A stretch of 64,000 nucleotides of DNA from Flammeovirgaceae bacterium UBA5585 (GCA_002425185.1 DILT01000003.1:80370-144369); one strand, 5' to 3'; counted from the first letter of the stretch, positions 1 to 8,347 are shown. Numbers and translations: made by a program. The notes: a model not told the origin generated them from the letters alone.

Positions 1-618
1 GGTGAAAGCATAGCCGTGTTCGGTGCGGTTATGCATATCGTTTTGAATAACCGGTGTCATCCACAGGGCGGTTATGCCCAAATCCTGCAGGTAATCAAGT
101 TTATTAATTACACCTTGCAGATCGCCACCATGCCGGTGATATATGGAATCGCGGTTTAAGGTTTGATCGCGCATGCCCGGTAACCGATCATTGGTGGGGT
201 CACCATTGCTGAACCGGTCGGGCATCAGCAGGTACACAAAATCGGAGGAGGTTATGCCTTGTGCAAATTCTGTTCCTTTACCGTTTCGCCTCGGCTTCAG
301 CGTGTAATCGGTTGTAACCGGTTTTGATTTTTGATTAATGGTAATGGTGAATTTTCCGGGTGCAGCCTTTGGTGAGATAGTCAGGTCGATAAACAGATAG
401 TTACTGTTTTCGGGGTAGTGCACTTTTTTAAGGGTCACTCCTGGGTACTTAAGATTAACAGTTGGATTGTCTTTACCGATTTCCTTTCCGTACACCATAA
501 GCTGCAGTGATGTATTTTTCATTCCACTCCACCAGTGCGGTGGATAAACTTCTGGATTTTGTGCGTTTACAAAAAAGCTAAGCAGTACAAAGAGTAAAAC
601 AGGCGCTGACAGTTTCAT
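1..618 (-). CDS. GH13 alpha-amylase-family hydrolase, N-terminal part
   Basis: The gene runs off the left edge, so 206 codons are visible. The start ATG at 618 opens a signal peptide of about 20 residues ending ...FFVNAQ. It is followed by a beta-sandwich region beginning with PPHWWSGM, the usual opening of the N-terminal domain of Bacteroidota cyclomaltodextrinase/neopullulanase enzymes. The catalytic barrel starts near residue 170 with RHGGDLQGVINKLDYLQDLG and WMTPV, and the visible part ends at HGYAFT, the first conserved GH13 region. By family it would hydrolyse alpha-1,4/1,6-glucans in the periplasm. The catalytic residues lie outside the window, so exact specificity (SusA-like or other) is open. 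Confidence 0.88.
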   Translation of the reverse strand, partial: MKLSAPVLLFVLLSFFVNAQNPEVYPPHWWSGMKNTSLQLMVYGKEIGKDNPTVNLKYPGVTLKKVHYPENSNYLFIDLTISPKAAPGKFTITINQKSKPVTTDYTLKPRRNGKGTEFAQGITSSDFVYLLMPDRFSNGDPTNDRLPGMRDQTLNRDSIYHRHGGDLQGVINKLDYLQDLGITALWMTPVIQNDMHNRTEHGYAFT

Positions 619-654
619 GTTTGGATATCGTTTTTAGTTAGAAGTCACTCAAAG

Positions 655-795
655 ATAAGTTTAACCACTAAGGACACGAAGAAAGCACAAAGTCCACAGA
701 GAAGAAGCTGCTGAATGGTAGCGCTTTGTGCCCTTTGTGTAGACCTTTTGTGTACTCTGTGGTTTCAAATAATTGTATTTTGAGATGGCTTTAAA
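655..795. repeat. Intergenic imperfect inverted repeat plus dispersed 16-mer
   Basis: Between the GH13 and OmpA-like genes, AACCACTAAGGACACGAAG (from about 663) faces an inverted partner ending ACTCTGTGGTT (about 753-764). Both arms also carry the word GCACAAAG. Sequences of this accacagag/cacaaag type recur in intergenic DNA of many Bacteroidota. It is followed by TATTTTGAGATGGCTT at 776-791, which occurs identically at 24038-24053. No coding potential seen. Role unknown; it may act as a 3'-end structure. Confidence 0.5.
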
Positions 796-845
796 AAAAT
801 GGCACCGGTTCAGGTGCCATTATGTACGTGTAATTAAGGTGATTA

Positions 846-2051
846 CTAATCCTGCAAAATTTCAATTTCAATGCGGTTATTAAGTTTAGCTGCAACGGTC
901 GATCCTTGTTTTACGAGCATCTCCATTCCACCCCAGGCATAAATTTCTGTACGCTTTTTATCGATGCCGTTATCAACCAAATACGACTGAACAGTTTCAG
1001 CCCTCAATTTCGAAAGCTCTTTGCCATTGCCATTTTTTGTTGATGAACCGGCCATGGCAAAATAGTTTTTGTCTTTACCCAACGTGGTGATGCGAATGTT
1101 TTTGTCGTTACCGTTGTTGTGCCCATGAATTTTGATTCTGTAATTGGGATTCATGCGCATCATATTTACCAATTCGTCCATTTCCGTTTTTGATGCAGGT
1201 GTCATAATGGAGGCATCTTTGTAAAAGGCAACATCATACATGATCGAAACATCACCCTTTTTTAAACGCTCGAGCTTGAAGGGTATAACCCATGCACCTT
1301 TTTCATCCTGGGTGGCATCTGCAGTTTGGCTGGGGTCATTAAAGTCAATAATCTTAATGGCTTCTGCAAAACCGAAAACGCCACACACAATGGATAGAGG
1401 CATTGAGGGATCCACCGGGCGCAATACATCTACATAGTCGTTGGTTTTATAGGTAGCTAAATCGCGGCCTTGTATACGATCTACGTTATGCACCATGGTG
1501 CTTAACTCCTGTCCATCCTGTGTAGTGACAATAAACTTAAAGTATTTGCCTCGGGCAGGTGGTAAGGGTTTATCCGCAGCAACAGGCTCTTCTTTAGGTT
1601 CTTCTTTCGGTTCTTCTTTTGGTTCCGGTTTGGGTTCTTCTTTCGGCTCTTCTTTGATAACTACAACAGGTTCTTCCTTCGGTTCAATAACAGGAATTTT
1701 CTCTTCTTTTGGCGCTTGCTTAACAATGGGTTGTGTAGATTCTTGAGTTGTAAGCGGACCTTCATAAAGCCAGGTATCTTCAAATTCAGTTTCCTTCTGA
1801 AGCCTGCGGGTCATTTCTGAGGCTTCCTTGCGATCAGCAGTTTTCAAGACATAGATGTAGGTAAGGTTTCGGGTTTCATGTTTTCCCTGCCGTGCGTCAT
1901 ACTTGGCATTACGGGCATAGCCGGTAAAGGCATCTGCATATTTTTGAACGCGGTAGGCACCGATTACAACATAATAATCCTGTGCAAAAAGTCCGGTTGA
2001 TGATAAAATCAGCGCTATGATAACTAGCGATTTCACGGTGGGGAGGGTCAT
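846..2051 (-). CDS. OmpA-family protein with SPOR-like N-terminal region
   Basis: The start chosen is ATG 2051 (401 aa), because the longer frame begins with TTG and would spoil the signal peptide (MTLPTVKSLVIIALIL...GLFAQ). About residues 24-100 resemble a SPOR/peptidoglycan-binding fold (YYVVIGAYR...YIYVLKTADR...). A low-complexity Pro/Glu/Lys linker of repeated KEEP units follows (about residues 115-160). The C-terminal half ends in an OmpA-type peptidoglycan-binding domain with the signature NNRIEIEI. Expected location is the periplasm or outer membrane, tethering envelope to cell wall. A promoter with TTG and TATCTTAG boxes precedes it. Domain assignment is by motif; the SPOR-like part is the less certain half. 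Confidence 0.8.
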   Translation of the reverse strand: MTLPTVKSLVIIALILSSTGLFAQDYYVVIGAYRVQKYADAFTGYARNAKYDARQGKHETRNLTYIYVLKTADRKEASEMTRRLQKETEFEDTWLYEGPLTTQESTQPIVKQAPKEEKIPVIEPKEEPVVVIKEEPKEEPKPEPKEEPKEEPKEEPVAADKPLPPARGKYFKFIVTTQDGQELSTMVHNVDRIQGRDLATYKTNDYVDVLRPVDPSMPLSIVCGVFGFAEAIKIIDFNDPSQTADATQDEKGAWVIPFKLERLKKGDVSIMYDVAFYKDASIMTPASKTEMDELVNMMRMNPNYRIKIHGHNNGNDKNIRITTLGKDKNYFAMAGSSTKNGNGKELSKLRAETVQSYLVDNGIDKKRTEIYAWGGMEMLVKQGSTVAAKLNNRIEIEILQD

Positions 2052-2079
2052 CGGGTAAAAGTTTAGTCTTATCAATTGG

Positions 2080-2109
2080 CTAAGATAGCATTCGGACGTG
2101 AAAATTCAA
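2080..2109 (-). promoter_or_regulatory. Bacteroidota-type promoter of the OmpA-like gene
   Basis: On the minus strand a -7 box TATCTTAG (2080-2087; consensus TAnnTTTG, one mismatch) lies 19 bases from a -33 TTG (2107-2109). It sits just upstream of the ATG at 2051 and so supports that start over the TTG at 2075. Confidence 0.55.
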
Positions 2110-2138
2110 GGTTAAATGAACCGTAATCCTCATTCAAA

Positions 2139-3500
2139 TTACTTCCCGATACAAAACTTACTGAAAATATTTTCAAGTAAGTCGTCTGTGGTGATGGTTC
2201 CGGTTATTTCACCAAGGTAATGCAATGCCTGGCGGATGTCCATGGCCAGGAAGTCGCCAGTGATATGGCTGGCTAACCCTTCGAGTACGCGTTGCAGCGC
2301 ATCATAGGTTTGGGTTAGGTTTTGGAAATGGCGGAGGTTGGTGACCAATACATCTCCCTGTTTAACGGTGTTGATATGGAACGTGGAGACGATGGTATCT
2401 TTCAGGTGTTGGATGTTTTGCTTTTCTGAAGCAGCAATGAATACAAATCCTTCCTGTGCCAATTTTTCCATCAAGGCTTTGTCGGCCCGGTCCATTTTAT
2501 TGCCCACCTTAATGATGGGAATATTGAGGACTTCAACATCTGCTAATTCTTTACGAAGTGTTTCTTCGGTAGTGTTGGAAAGGTCAACAAGGTAAATGAT
2601 CAGGGAGGCTTTCTTCATCCGGTCGCGGGTACGTTCAACACCCATTGCTTCCACCACATCGTGTGTTTCGCGCAATCCGGCCGTATCAATAAACCTGAAA
2701 TTGATGCCCCCCATAGTCACTTCATCTTCAATAACATCACGGGTAGTGCCGGCAATATCCGATACGATAGCCTTCTCCTCATTGAGCAGCACGTTTAGTA
2801 AGGTTGATTTTCCGGCATTAGGTTTTCCGGCTATCACTGTGGGCACACCATTTTTGATAATGTTACCGGCATCGAACGAATCGATCAGTGAACGCAGGTA
2901 GCCTTGTATTTCGAGGATGAGTTTTTTCAGATCATCGCGTTTGGCAAACTCTACATCTTCTTCACCAAAATCAAGCTCGAGTTCAATGAGGGAGGCAAAG
3001 TGTATTAATTCTTCGCGCAGATGATTGATTTCTTTGGAGAATCCTCCGCGCATTTGATTGAGGGCTGCCTGTCGCGCGTTGTCTGTTTCGGAATTGATAA
3101 GATCAGCCACCGCTTCCGCCTGGGCAAGATCAAAACGACCATTTAAAAATGCACGTTTTGTAAACTCTCCCGGCTCTGCGAGGCGGGCTCCCTGTTTCAG
3201 CAATACTTTAATAATTTCTTTTACAATCAACGGTGAACCGTGACAGGAAATTTCAACAGCGTTTTGTTTCGTGAATGAATTGGGCTCTTTAAAAATCGTT
3301 ACTAGTACTTCGTCAATAGTTTTATCCTGATCGTAAATGGTGCCCAGGTGTACGGTGTGGGAAGGTTGAACCGTTAAATCCTTACCATGAAATACCCGTT
3401 GTACCATAGCAATAGCATCATCACCCGAAAGCCGGATAACCGCTATGGCTGAAATGCCCTGCGCAGTGGCCAGCGCAACAATGGTATCGTGATAGGTCAC
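2139..3500 (-). CDS. mnmE: tRNA uridine-5-carboxymethylaminomethyl(34) synthesis GTPase MnmE
   Basis: A 453-aa protein of normal family length. The start is GTG at 3500: an in-frame TAA lies three codons upstream and DTIVALAT follows at once, as in MnmE proteins. It has the N-terminal folate-binding-like domain, a helical domain split by the G domain, and the G-domain motifs GKPNAGKS (G1), GTTRDV (G2), DTAGLR (G3) and NKMD (G4). It ends in FCIGK, whose cysteine is a hallmark of the family. With MnmG it modifies the wobble uridine of certain tRNAs in the cytoplasm. It follows the metal-transport operon at about 60 bp on the same strand; a small CATAAC/GTTATG hairpin lies in the gap. Confidence 0.97.
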   Translation of the reverse strand: MTYHDTIVALATAQGISAIAVIRLSGDDAIAMVQRVFHGKDLTVQPSHTVHLGTIYDQDKTIDEVLVTIFKEPNSFTKQNAVEISCHGSPLIVKEIIKVLLKQGARLAEPGEFTKRAFLNGRFDLAQAEAVADLINSETDNARQAALNQMRGGFSKEINHLREELIHFASLIELELDFGEEDVEFAKRDDLKKLILEIQGYLRSLIDSFDAGNIIKNGVPTVIAGKPNAGKSTLLNVLLNEEKAIVSDIAGTTRDVIEDEVTMGGINFRFIDTAGLRETHDVVEAMGVERTRDRMKKASLIIYLVDLSNTTEETLRKELADVEVLNIPIIKVGNKMDRADKALMEKLAQEGFVFIAASEKQNIQHLKDTIVSTFHINTVKQGDVLVTNLRHFQNLTQTYDALQRVLEGLASHITGDFLAMDIRQALHYLGEITGTITTDDLLENIFSKFCIGK

Positions 3501-3564
3501 CGATGGTTATTTAGGTTCGCAAGTTAACCCAAGATCCATAACGAATTTGTTATGTCGCTGAATT

Positions 3565-4440
3565 TTAATGGGCAACTGCTTTTATCTTTTTGAAGAACAA
3601 ACCATGTGTAGGAGAGAGTATCATTACAAGTCCAAAGAGTAGCCCGCTGATGGTAGCAATAGCCCCGGCAATGGAACCATCCAGCCATACGGCCAGGTAG
3701 TAGCCTCCAATAGATGACAGTACACCAAACAGACAAGCCAGTGCGAGCATCATTTTAAAGTTGTCGGTTATCAGGTAAGCTGTAGCAGCTGGTGCGATAA
3801 GCAAGGCCACAACCAGTATAGCGCCAACCGATTCGAAGGAGGCAACGGTGGTCATGGATACTGCCCCCATAATGGCGTAGTGCCAAAGCGCGGTAGATAT
3901 ACCTATTGCACTGGCGAAAGCGGGATCAAATGTTGTGAGGAATAATTTCCTGTACGCTAAAAATATAAACAGAAGATTCACGATCAGGATAATGCCGGAT
4001 ACATACAGCGCCTTAGGGCCGAGGTTTATTCCACCTTGTGTAATAATGACATCCAACGGTACGTATGCAATCTCACCGTAGAGTACACAATCCTGGTCGA
4101 GGTCAACTTTTCCGGCAAACAGGGAGATCAGCACTACACCAATGGCGAACAGCCAGGTAAAGGTTACACCAATGGAAGCATCGGTTTGCAGCCGCGCTTT
4201 TTTATGAAAGAACTCAATCAGAAACGTAGTGAACATGCCAATGATACCGGCACCTAATAACATGGTAACAGAATCGCGTGACCCGGAGACTAAAAAGGCA
4301 ATAACGATTCCGGGTAGTACTGCATGTGAAATGGCATCACCAACCATGGCCATTTTTCTCAATATCAGGAAACAGCCTAACAGGGCACAGCTTGCCGAGA
4401 CGAGGGAGGCGGTTAGGATGATGGATAAATCATTATTCAT
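3565..4440 (-). CDS. Metal ABC transporter permease (ZnuB/MntB family)
   Basis: A 291-aa, almost wholly hydrophobic protein of the ABC-3 permease family. Family hallmarks include GDAISHAVLPGIVIAFL near the N-terminus and APAATAYLITD in the C-terminal half. By family it forms the inner-membrane channel for Mn2+, Zn2+ or Fe2+ with the ATPase encoded upstream. It is the last of five genes in a same-strand metal-uptake cluster, about 120 bp after the first permease. Two permease genes in one cluster suggest a heterodimeric channel, as in TroCD-type systems. The metal cannot be read from the sequence. Confidence 0.92.
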   Translation of the reverse strand: MNNDLSIILTASLVSASCALLGCFLILRKMAMVGDAISHAVLPGIVIAFLVSGSRDSVTMLLGAGIIGMFTTFLIEFFHKKARLQTDASIGVTFTWLFAIGVVLISLFAGKVDLDQDCVLYGEIAYVPLDVIITQGGINLGPKALYVSGIILIVNLLFIFLAYRKLFLTTFDPAFASAIGISTALWHYAIMGAVSMTTVASFESVGAILVVALLIAPAATAYLITDNFKMMLALACLFGVLSSIGGYYLAVWLDGSIAGAIATISGLLFGLVMILSPTHGLFFKKIKAVAH

Positions 4441-4471
4441 GATGGTTCAATTGTACTGTTCTTAAGCTATT

Positions 4472-4543
4472 AAGCTGCGAGCTTTGAGCTACAAGCTGCA
4501 AGCTTACTGCAACGTTTAGCTCAACGCTTGGAGCTCGCAGCTT
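4472..4543. repeat. Inverted repeat between the two permease genes
   Basis: AAGCTGCGAGCT (4472-4483) and AGCTCGCAGCTT (4532-4543) are perfect 12-bp inverted arms. The intervening bases hold further AGCT-rich words (GAGCTACAAGCTGCAAGCTT), so a long imperfect hairpin can form. It resembles REP-like intergenic elements. It may stabilise or partly terminate the operon mRNA before the last gene. Confidence 0.55.
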
Positions 4544-4562
4544 GAAACTTTTAAGAAATGAC

Positions 4563-5858
4563 TTATGTATTACCATAGGGTATCTCAGATTTATGTGGAT
4601 CTACTTTCGGGTAACCTAATTGCTGTTCCAGGCGCTCTTCCAGTTCAGGAGTTAATAAGTGCTCAATGGTTTCAGCATCTTCGTGTACGTGATCCGGTGC
4701 AATATGCATATAGGTCGTTAAGTACAATTCCCACAGACGGTGAATTTTAACTACACGTTGGGCGCGACTTTTTCCTTCTTCCGTAAGTCCCCAAAGATTT
4801 CGGGTGCGCTCAATATATCCCTGTCGTGCAAGGCGTTTCAGTATAGTGACGAGTGCCCTTTTATCATAAAATCTTCTGCGGATAATTTCATCGGGTAATC
4901 GCTGAATGAAGAAGTTTCTGTTTTCTTCCCCCAGTTGATACAAAATTTTCAAAACATTTTCATCGTTAATGGTTTTTCGGATTCTGGATTGCCGTATAAA
5001 CCGACCGATTATTCCGCGGTTTGGCGCAAAGAAAAATGAGATAAAGGCAAGGGTAGAAATGACAATAACAATCCACGGGCCTGTGGGCATGGAAGGCGCT
5101 GTGTACGATATAAAGGCACCACTTAACCCGCTGAACGCACCAAATAAACTCGCCAATAGAAACATTACCGAAATTTTATCCGTCCAGAAGCGTGCGGCTG
5201 CAGCCGGGGTAATTAAAATGGCTGCCATAAGTACAACACCCACGGCCTGAATGCCAATGACCACCGCCAAAACAATGAGTGATGTAAGTACAAGCTCAAT
5301 TCTTTTTACTGGTAAGCCAATGGAACGTGCATAGTCTTTATCAAAAGCCAAAAGTGAAAACTCTTTGAACAAAGCAAACACAATAACTAAAAGTATGACG
5401 GCAACAATACTGAAGGTTATCAGATCGCTTCCTACCAGAGAGGCAGCTTTTCCAAACAGAAAATGATCGAGACCGGACTGTGAGGCATTTCCACTTTTTT
5501 GAATTACGGTAAGCATTAATATTCCGATCCCAAAAAATACAGAGAGGATTAATCCAATAGCGGTATCTTCCTTTATGCGTGTTTTACTGGTAATGAATTC
5601 AACCAGCACTAATGAAATCCATCCGGTAATGAATGCCCCTGCAATCAGCGCCACTGGGTTTTTAGTGCCTGCCATAATAAAGCCCAGGCAAATACCGGGT
5701 AATACAGCATGTGCAATGGCATCGCCTACTAATGATTTTTTATTGAGAAATGTGAATGCCCCCACAATGGCCGAACTGGCCGTTAGCAATACAGAGCCAA
5801 ACGCCACGTAGCGTATGTTCGGATCACTGAACGATAGAAATTCAAGCAGGGCGTTCAT
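4563..5858 (-). CDS. Metal ABC permease fused to a DtxR/MntR-like C-terminal domain
   Basis: A 431-aa protein. Residues 1 to about 285 are an ABC-3 metal permease (GDAIAHAVLPGICLGF, ITPAAAARFW). After a short basic stretch (RQSRIRKT), about residues 295-431 read as a soluble winged-helix plus dimerisation region of the DtxR/MntR type: LARQGYIERTRNLWGLTEEG, then VVKIHRLWELYL and HVHEDAETIEHLLTPELEERL...GYPKVDPHKSEIPYG. The same blocks occur in the regulator at 7628-8281 (IRKHRLWETFL, VHDVAEQLEHI, PSADPHGHPIP). No SH3-like FeoA domain follows. Its ATG overlaps the ATPase stop by 4 bp. The tail may sense cytoplasmic metal; that is inference. Confidence 0.9.
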   Translation of the reverse strand: MNALLEFLSFSDPNIRYVAFGSVLLTASSAIVGAFTFLNKKSLVGDAIAHAVLPGICLGFIMAGTKNPVALIAGAFITGWISLVLVEFITSKTRIKEDTAIGLILSVFFGIGILMLTVIQKSGNASQSGLDHFLFGKAASLVGSDLITFSIVAVILLVIVFALFKEFSLLAFDKDYARSIGLPVKRIELVLTSLIVLAVVIGIQAVGVVLMAAILITPAAAARFWTDKISVMFLLASLFGAFSGLSGAFISYTAPSMPTGPWIVIVISTLAFISFFFAPNRGIIGRFIRQSRIRKTINDENVLKILYQLGEENRNFFIQRLPDEIIRRRFYDKRALVTILKRLARQGYIERTRNLWGLTEEGKSRAQRVVKIHRLWELYLTTYMHIAPDHVHEDAETIEHLLTPELEERLEQQLGYPKVDPHKSEIPYGNT

Positions 5859-6643
5859 GGTTGAATGATATTTTCTTCCCGGCTTGGATAATTTTCCCTG
5901 CGCATCAGATCGGCAACATCGGTTAACAATGTGAGCTTGCCACCATACGTGGTTTCAAGATTTTTTGATGTAAACGTGGTAGCGGTAGGGCCGGCAGCTA
6001 CTAATCGTGTATTGAGCATAATCACCCAATCAAAATACTGACTTACCGATTGCAAATCGTGGTGTACCACAATTACCGTTTTGTTTTGTGCGGTCATGTT
6101 TCGCAACAAGGTAACGATAGCCTTTTCAGTGGCGGCATCCACACCGGCAAAGGGTTCATCCATAAAATACATATCGGCTTGTTGCGCTAATGCGCGGGCT
6201 AAAAATGTTCGTTGTTGCTGGCCCCCGGATAGCTGTGAAATCTGCCGGTTGATAAACCCTTCCATACCCACTTTTTTGATACACTCCAGGGCTGCATCCC
6301 GATCGGCCTTTCGTGGCCGCTTAAACAAACCAAGCTTTGAATAGCGCCCCATCAGCACAACGTCCAGTACAGAGGCAGGAAAATCCCAGTCCACTGATTC
6401 GCGCTGCGGTACATAACTGATGCGATCACGAATATCATCTAAAGGCTTATCGAATATTTTTACATAACCACTGCTGAGGGGAAGAATGCCCATCATAGCC
6501 TTAATCAAGGTCGACTTTCCAGCGCCATTGGGTCCGATAATTCCCACAAGCTTCCCTTCCGGAATCATCAAATCGATATTCCACAAAACAGGCTTGCGAT
6601 CAAAGGCTACGGTGAGGTCGTGTATTTCAAGGGCGGGTGTCAT
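5855..6643 (-). CDS. Metal ABC transporter ATP-binding protein
   Basis: A 262-aa ABC ATPase with Walker A GPNGAGKST, Q-loop YVPQRESVDWDFP, signature LSGGQQQR, Walker B MYFMDEP and the switch histidine in VVHHD. The WDFP Q-loop context is typical of Mn/Zn importer ATPases (MntA/ZnuC/TroB). It sits on the cytoplasmic face and powers the two permeases encoded next. The stop overlaps the start of the fused permease (ATGA at 5855-5858), so the two are probably translationally coupled. It lies about 70 bp after the binding-protein gene. Confidence 0.95.
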   Translation of the reverse strand: MTPALEIHDLTVAFDRKPVLWNIDLMIPEGKLVGIIGPNGAGKSTLIKAMMGILPLSSGYVKIFDKPLDDIRDRISYVPQRESVDWDFPASVLDVVLMGRYSKLGLFKRPRKADRDAALECIKKVGMEGFINRQISQLSGGQQQRTFLARALAQQADMYFMDEPFAGVDAATEKAIVTLLRNMTAQNKTVIVVHHDLQSVSQYFDWVIMLNTRLVAAGPTATTFTSKNLETTYGGKLTLLTDVADLMRRENYPSREENIIQP

Positions 6644-6647
6644 TTCG

Positions 6648-6712
6648 TTGTTGGTTGTTAGTTATTCGTTACTCGTTTTTAGTTGATCGTTGGTAGTTCT
6701 TTGTAATCATAG
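6648..6712. repeat. GTTGTTAGTTATTCGTT-type intergenic repeat
   Basis: The gap between the binding-protein and ATPase genes is built from GTTGTTAGTTATTCGTT and TAGTTGATCGTTGGTAG words. The same vocabulary forms the hairpin at 12057-12110, which marks both as copies of one short intergenic repeat family. Confidence 0.4.
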
Positions 6713-6714
6713 GG

Positions 6715-7626
6715 TTAGTGAAGGGCTTCTTTAATGGTTTTTACATTGGCATGAACCATTCCTATATAGGTGCCTTCCGGGGTTCCTTCTTCACCCATGG
6801 CATCGGAATACAAACTTCCGCCTATGCGAACATTCCATTTTTTACTTTTACATCCTTCCAATACGGCATTGATGGATCGTTCTGACACGGAAGTCTCTAC
6901 AAAAATGGCTTTGATCTTTCGCTGAATAATGAAGTCAACCAGGTCGGTAACATCACGCAACCCAAATTCAGAAACGGTTGAAATGCCTTGCAGGCCCCTC
7001 ACTTCAATGCCATAAGCATCACCAAAATAACCGAATGCATCATGCGCTGTAATCAATACGCGCTGTTCTTCCGGTATGGTCAGGATGCTTTCCTGAACCG
7101 CTGCATGCAGTGAATCCAACCGGGTTAGGTAAACAGCCGTGCTGGAGTCATAATAGGGTTTATCAGGTGCATCAAACTCAACCAAAAATGTATGGATAGC
7201 TTTTACAGCTTCTTTCCACAAGCTTACATCAAACCAGATGTGCGGATCGGTTACACCTTCAAAACCTTCAACTTCGCGTAGGCGGCTATGGGGAATTGTT
7301 GACGCAATGGCAACAACCGGTTTGGTACGACCGAGTTTTTCCAGCACTTCACCCATTTTACCTTCCAGGTGTAAGCCATTGTAAAAGATGATATCGGCCT
7401 CTGTAAGTTTTTTTAAGTCACCTTGCGTGGCTTTGTACAAGTGCGGATCAACACCGGGCCCCATTAGGGCTATGACTTCAGCATTGTCACCAACAATATT
7501 CAGTACCGCATCCCGTATCATACCCGTAGTGGTAACAATTTTTAGTTTTTGATTTTGTGCCTTTTCTTTAGCACCACAGCCTGAAAGAAGGAAAATGAAA
7601 ATTAAAGCACTATAGATCAGTCGCAT
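6715..7626 (-). CDS. Metal ABC transporter substrate-binding lipoprotein (TroA/ZnuA-like)
   Basis: A 303-aa protein with a lipoprotein signal (IFLLSGCG, cysteine at about residue 17). It has the cluster A-I hallmarks: PGVDPHLYKATQGDLKKL, NGLHLEGKM, VTDPHIWFD, and ITAHDAFGYFGDAYG. The histidines in DPHLY, PHIWFD and AHDAF are the expected metal ligands. There is no long His-rich loop as in many ZnuA proteins, which leans slightly to Mn/Fe. As a lipoprotein it would act in the periplasm, delivering the ion to the two permeases. Its start lies 1 bp after the stop of the regulator gene. Confidence 0.93.
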   Translation of the reverse strand: MRLIYSALIFIFLLSGCGAKEKAQNQKLKIVTTTGMIRDAVLNIVGDNAEVIALMGPGVDPHLYKATQGDLKKLTEADIIFYNGLHLEGKMGEVLEKLGRTKPVVAIASTIPHSRLREVEGFEGVTDPHIWFDVSLWKEAVKAIHTFLVEFDAPDKPYYDSSTAVYLTRLDSLHAAVQESILTIPEEQRVLITAHDAFGYFGDAYGIEVRGLQGISTVSEFGLRDVTDLVDFIIQRKIKAIFVETSVSERSINAVLEGCKSKKWNVRIGGSLYSDAMGEEGTPEGTYIGMVHANVKTIKEALH

Positions 7627-7627
7627 A

Positions 7628-8281
7628 TTATTCAGTCACTAAAATGTTTTCACTAGCCTCTTTTGAGATATAGACTTTCTTTTTGCCGTCAATCTGAATT
7701 TCTAACGAAGCGTCAAAATCCATTTTAGCAAGCACGTGCAGGGAGGCACCGATGTACACGCCAATTTTACTCAGGTAATCCAGAAAGGAAGGAGAGCTGT
7801 TCTTCACGGCTCTTACTATAGCTTTTTTTCCGATGGCTTCAGCCAGAGGAATTTGCCGGGCCACCTTAAATTTTCCGTTTTTATCTGGAATCGGATGGCC
7901 GTGCGGATCGGCCGAAGGGAAGCCAAGAAACTCATCCAGCTTTTCAATCAATAAAGGCGATTGTATGTGTTCAAGTTGTTCGGCTACATCGTGTACTTCA
8001 CCCCAGTTAAAACCGAGTTTCTCTACCAAAAACGTTTCCCAGAGCCTGTGCTTGCGGATAATGGTCAAAGCTTCAGTTTTTCCCTGACGGGTGATTTTTA
8101 CGCCATAATACTTTTCATAGGCGATAAGATTTTTGATAGCCAGCTTTTTAACCATATCGGTTACGGAAGCGGGCTTTGTTTGAATAGCTTCCGCTATTTC
8201 ATTTGTTAATACTGCCTTGGCTCCACTATCCGACAGGTGATAAATGGTTTTGAGGTAGTTTTCTTCTGTAAAACTCAGCAT
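7628..8281 (-). CDS. MntR/DtxR-family metal-dependent transcriptional regulator
   Basis: A 217-aa cytoplasmic regulator. The N-terminal winged helix (SFTEENYLKTIYHLSD, TNEIAEAIQTKPASVTDMVKKL) is followed by the dimerisation and metal-binding region (IRKHRLWETFL, GWGEVHDVAEQLEHI in outline, FPSADPHGHPIP) and a C-terminal FeoA-like SH3 region ending near residue 217. It leads the metal-uptake operon and is predicted to repress it when metal is plentiful. A DtxR-type palindrome overlaps the promoter just upstream, which implies autoregulation. The same dimerisation blocks are found in the C-terminal tail of the permease at 4563-5858. Confidence 0.93.
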   Translation of the reverse strand: MLSFTEENYLKTIYHLSDSGAKAVLTNEIAEAIQTKPASVTDMVKKLAIKNLIAYEKYYGVKITRQGKTEALTIIRKHRLWETFLVEKLGFNWGEVHDVAEQLEHIQSPLLIEKLDEFLGFPSADPHGHPIPDKNGKFKVARQIPLAEAIGKKAIVRAVKNSSPSFLDYLSKIGVYIGASLHVLAKMDFDASLEIQIDGKKKVYISKEASENILVTE

Positions 8282-8301
8282 ACCGTTGATTTAACGCCAT
8301 G

Positions 8302-8309
8302 CAAAGTTA
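8302..8309 (-). promoter_or_regulatory. -7 box of the metal-uptake operon
   Basis: On the minus strand TAACTTTG exactly matches the Bacteroidota -7 consensus TAnnTTTG. It lies 20 bp upstream of the regulator ATG at 8281. Confidence 0.55.
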
Positions 8310-8314
8310 AAAAG

Positions 8315-8330
8315 TTTAGATTACCCTAAA
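8315..8330. promoter_or_regulatory. Candidate MntR/DtxR operator
   Basis: TTTAGATTACCCTAAA is an inverted repeat. On the minus strand TTAGGGTAATCTAA matches the DtxR-type box TTAGGTTAGCCTAA at 11 of 14 positions. It lies directly behind the -7 box, in the -12 to -30 interval, where a bound repressor would block RNA polymerase. The first gene downstream encodes a DtxR-family protein. Binding is inferred from position and consensus only. Confidence 0.6.
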
Positions 8331-8347
8331 AAAATAATTTAGCGACT

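Noticed and set aside
1495..1746. Plus-strand frame rich in Gly/Ser opposite the OmpA-like linker
   Set aside because: It is the antisense of the repeated KEEP codons and has no homology-like features.
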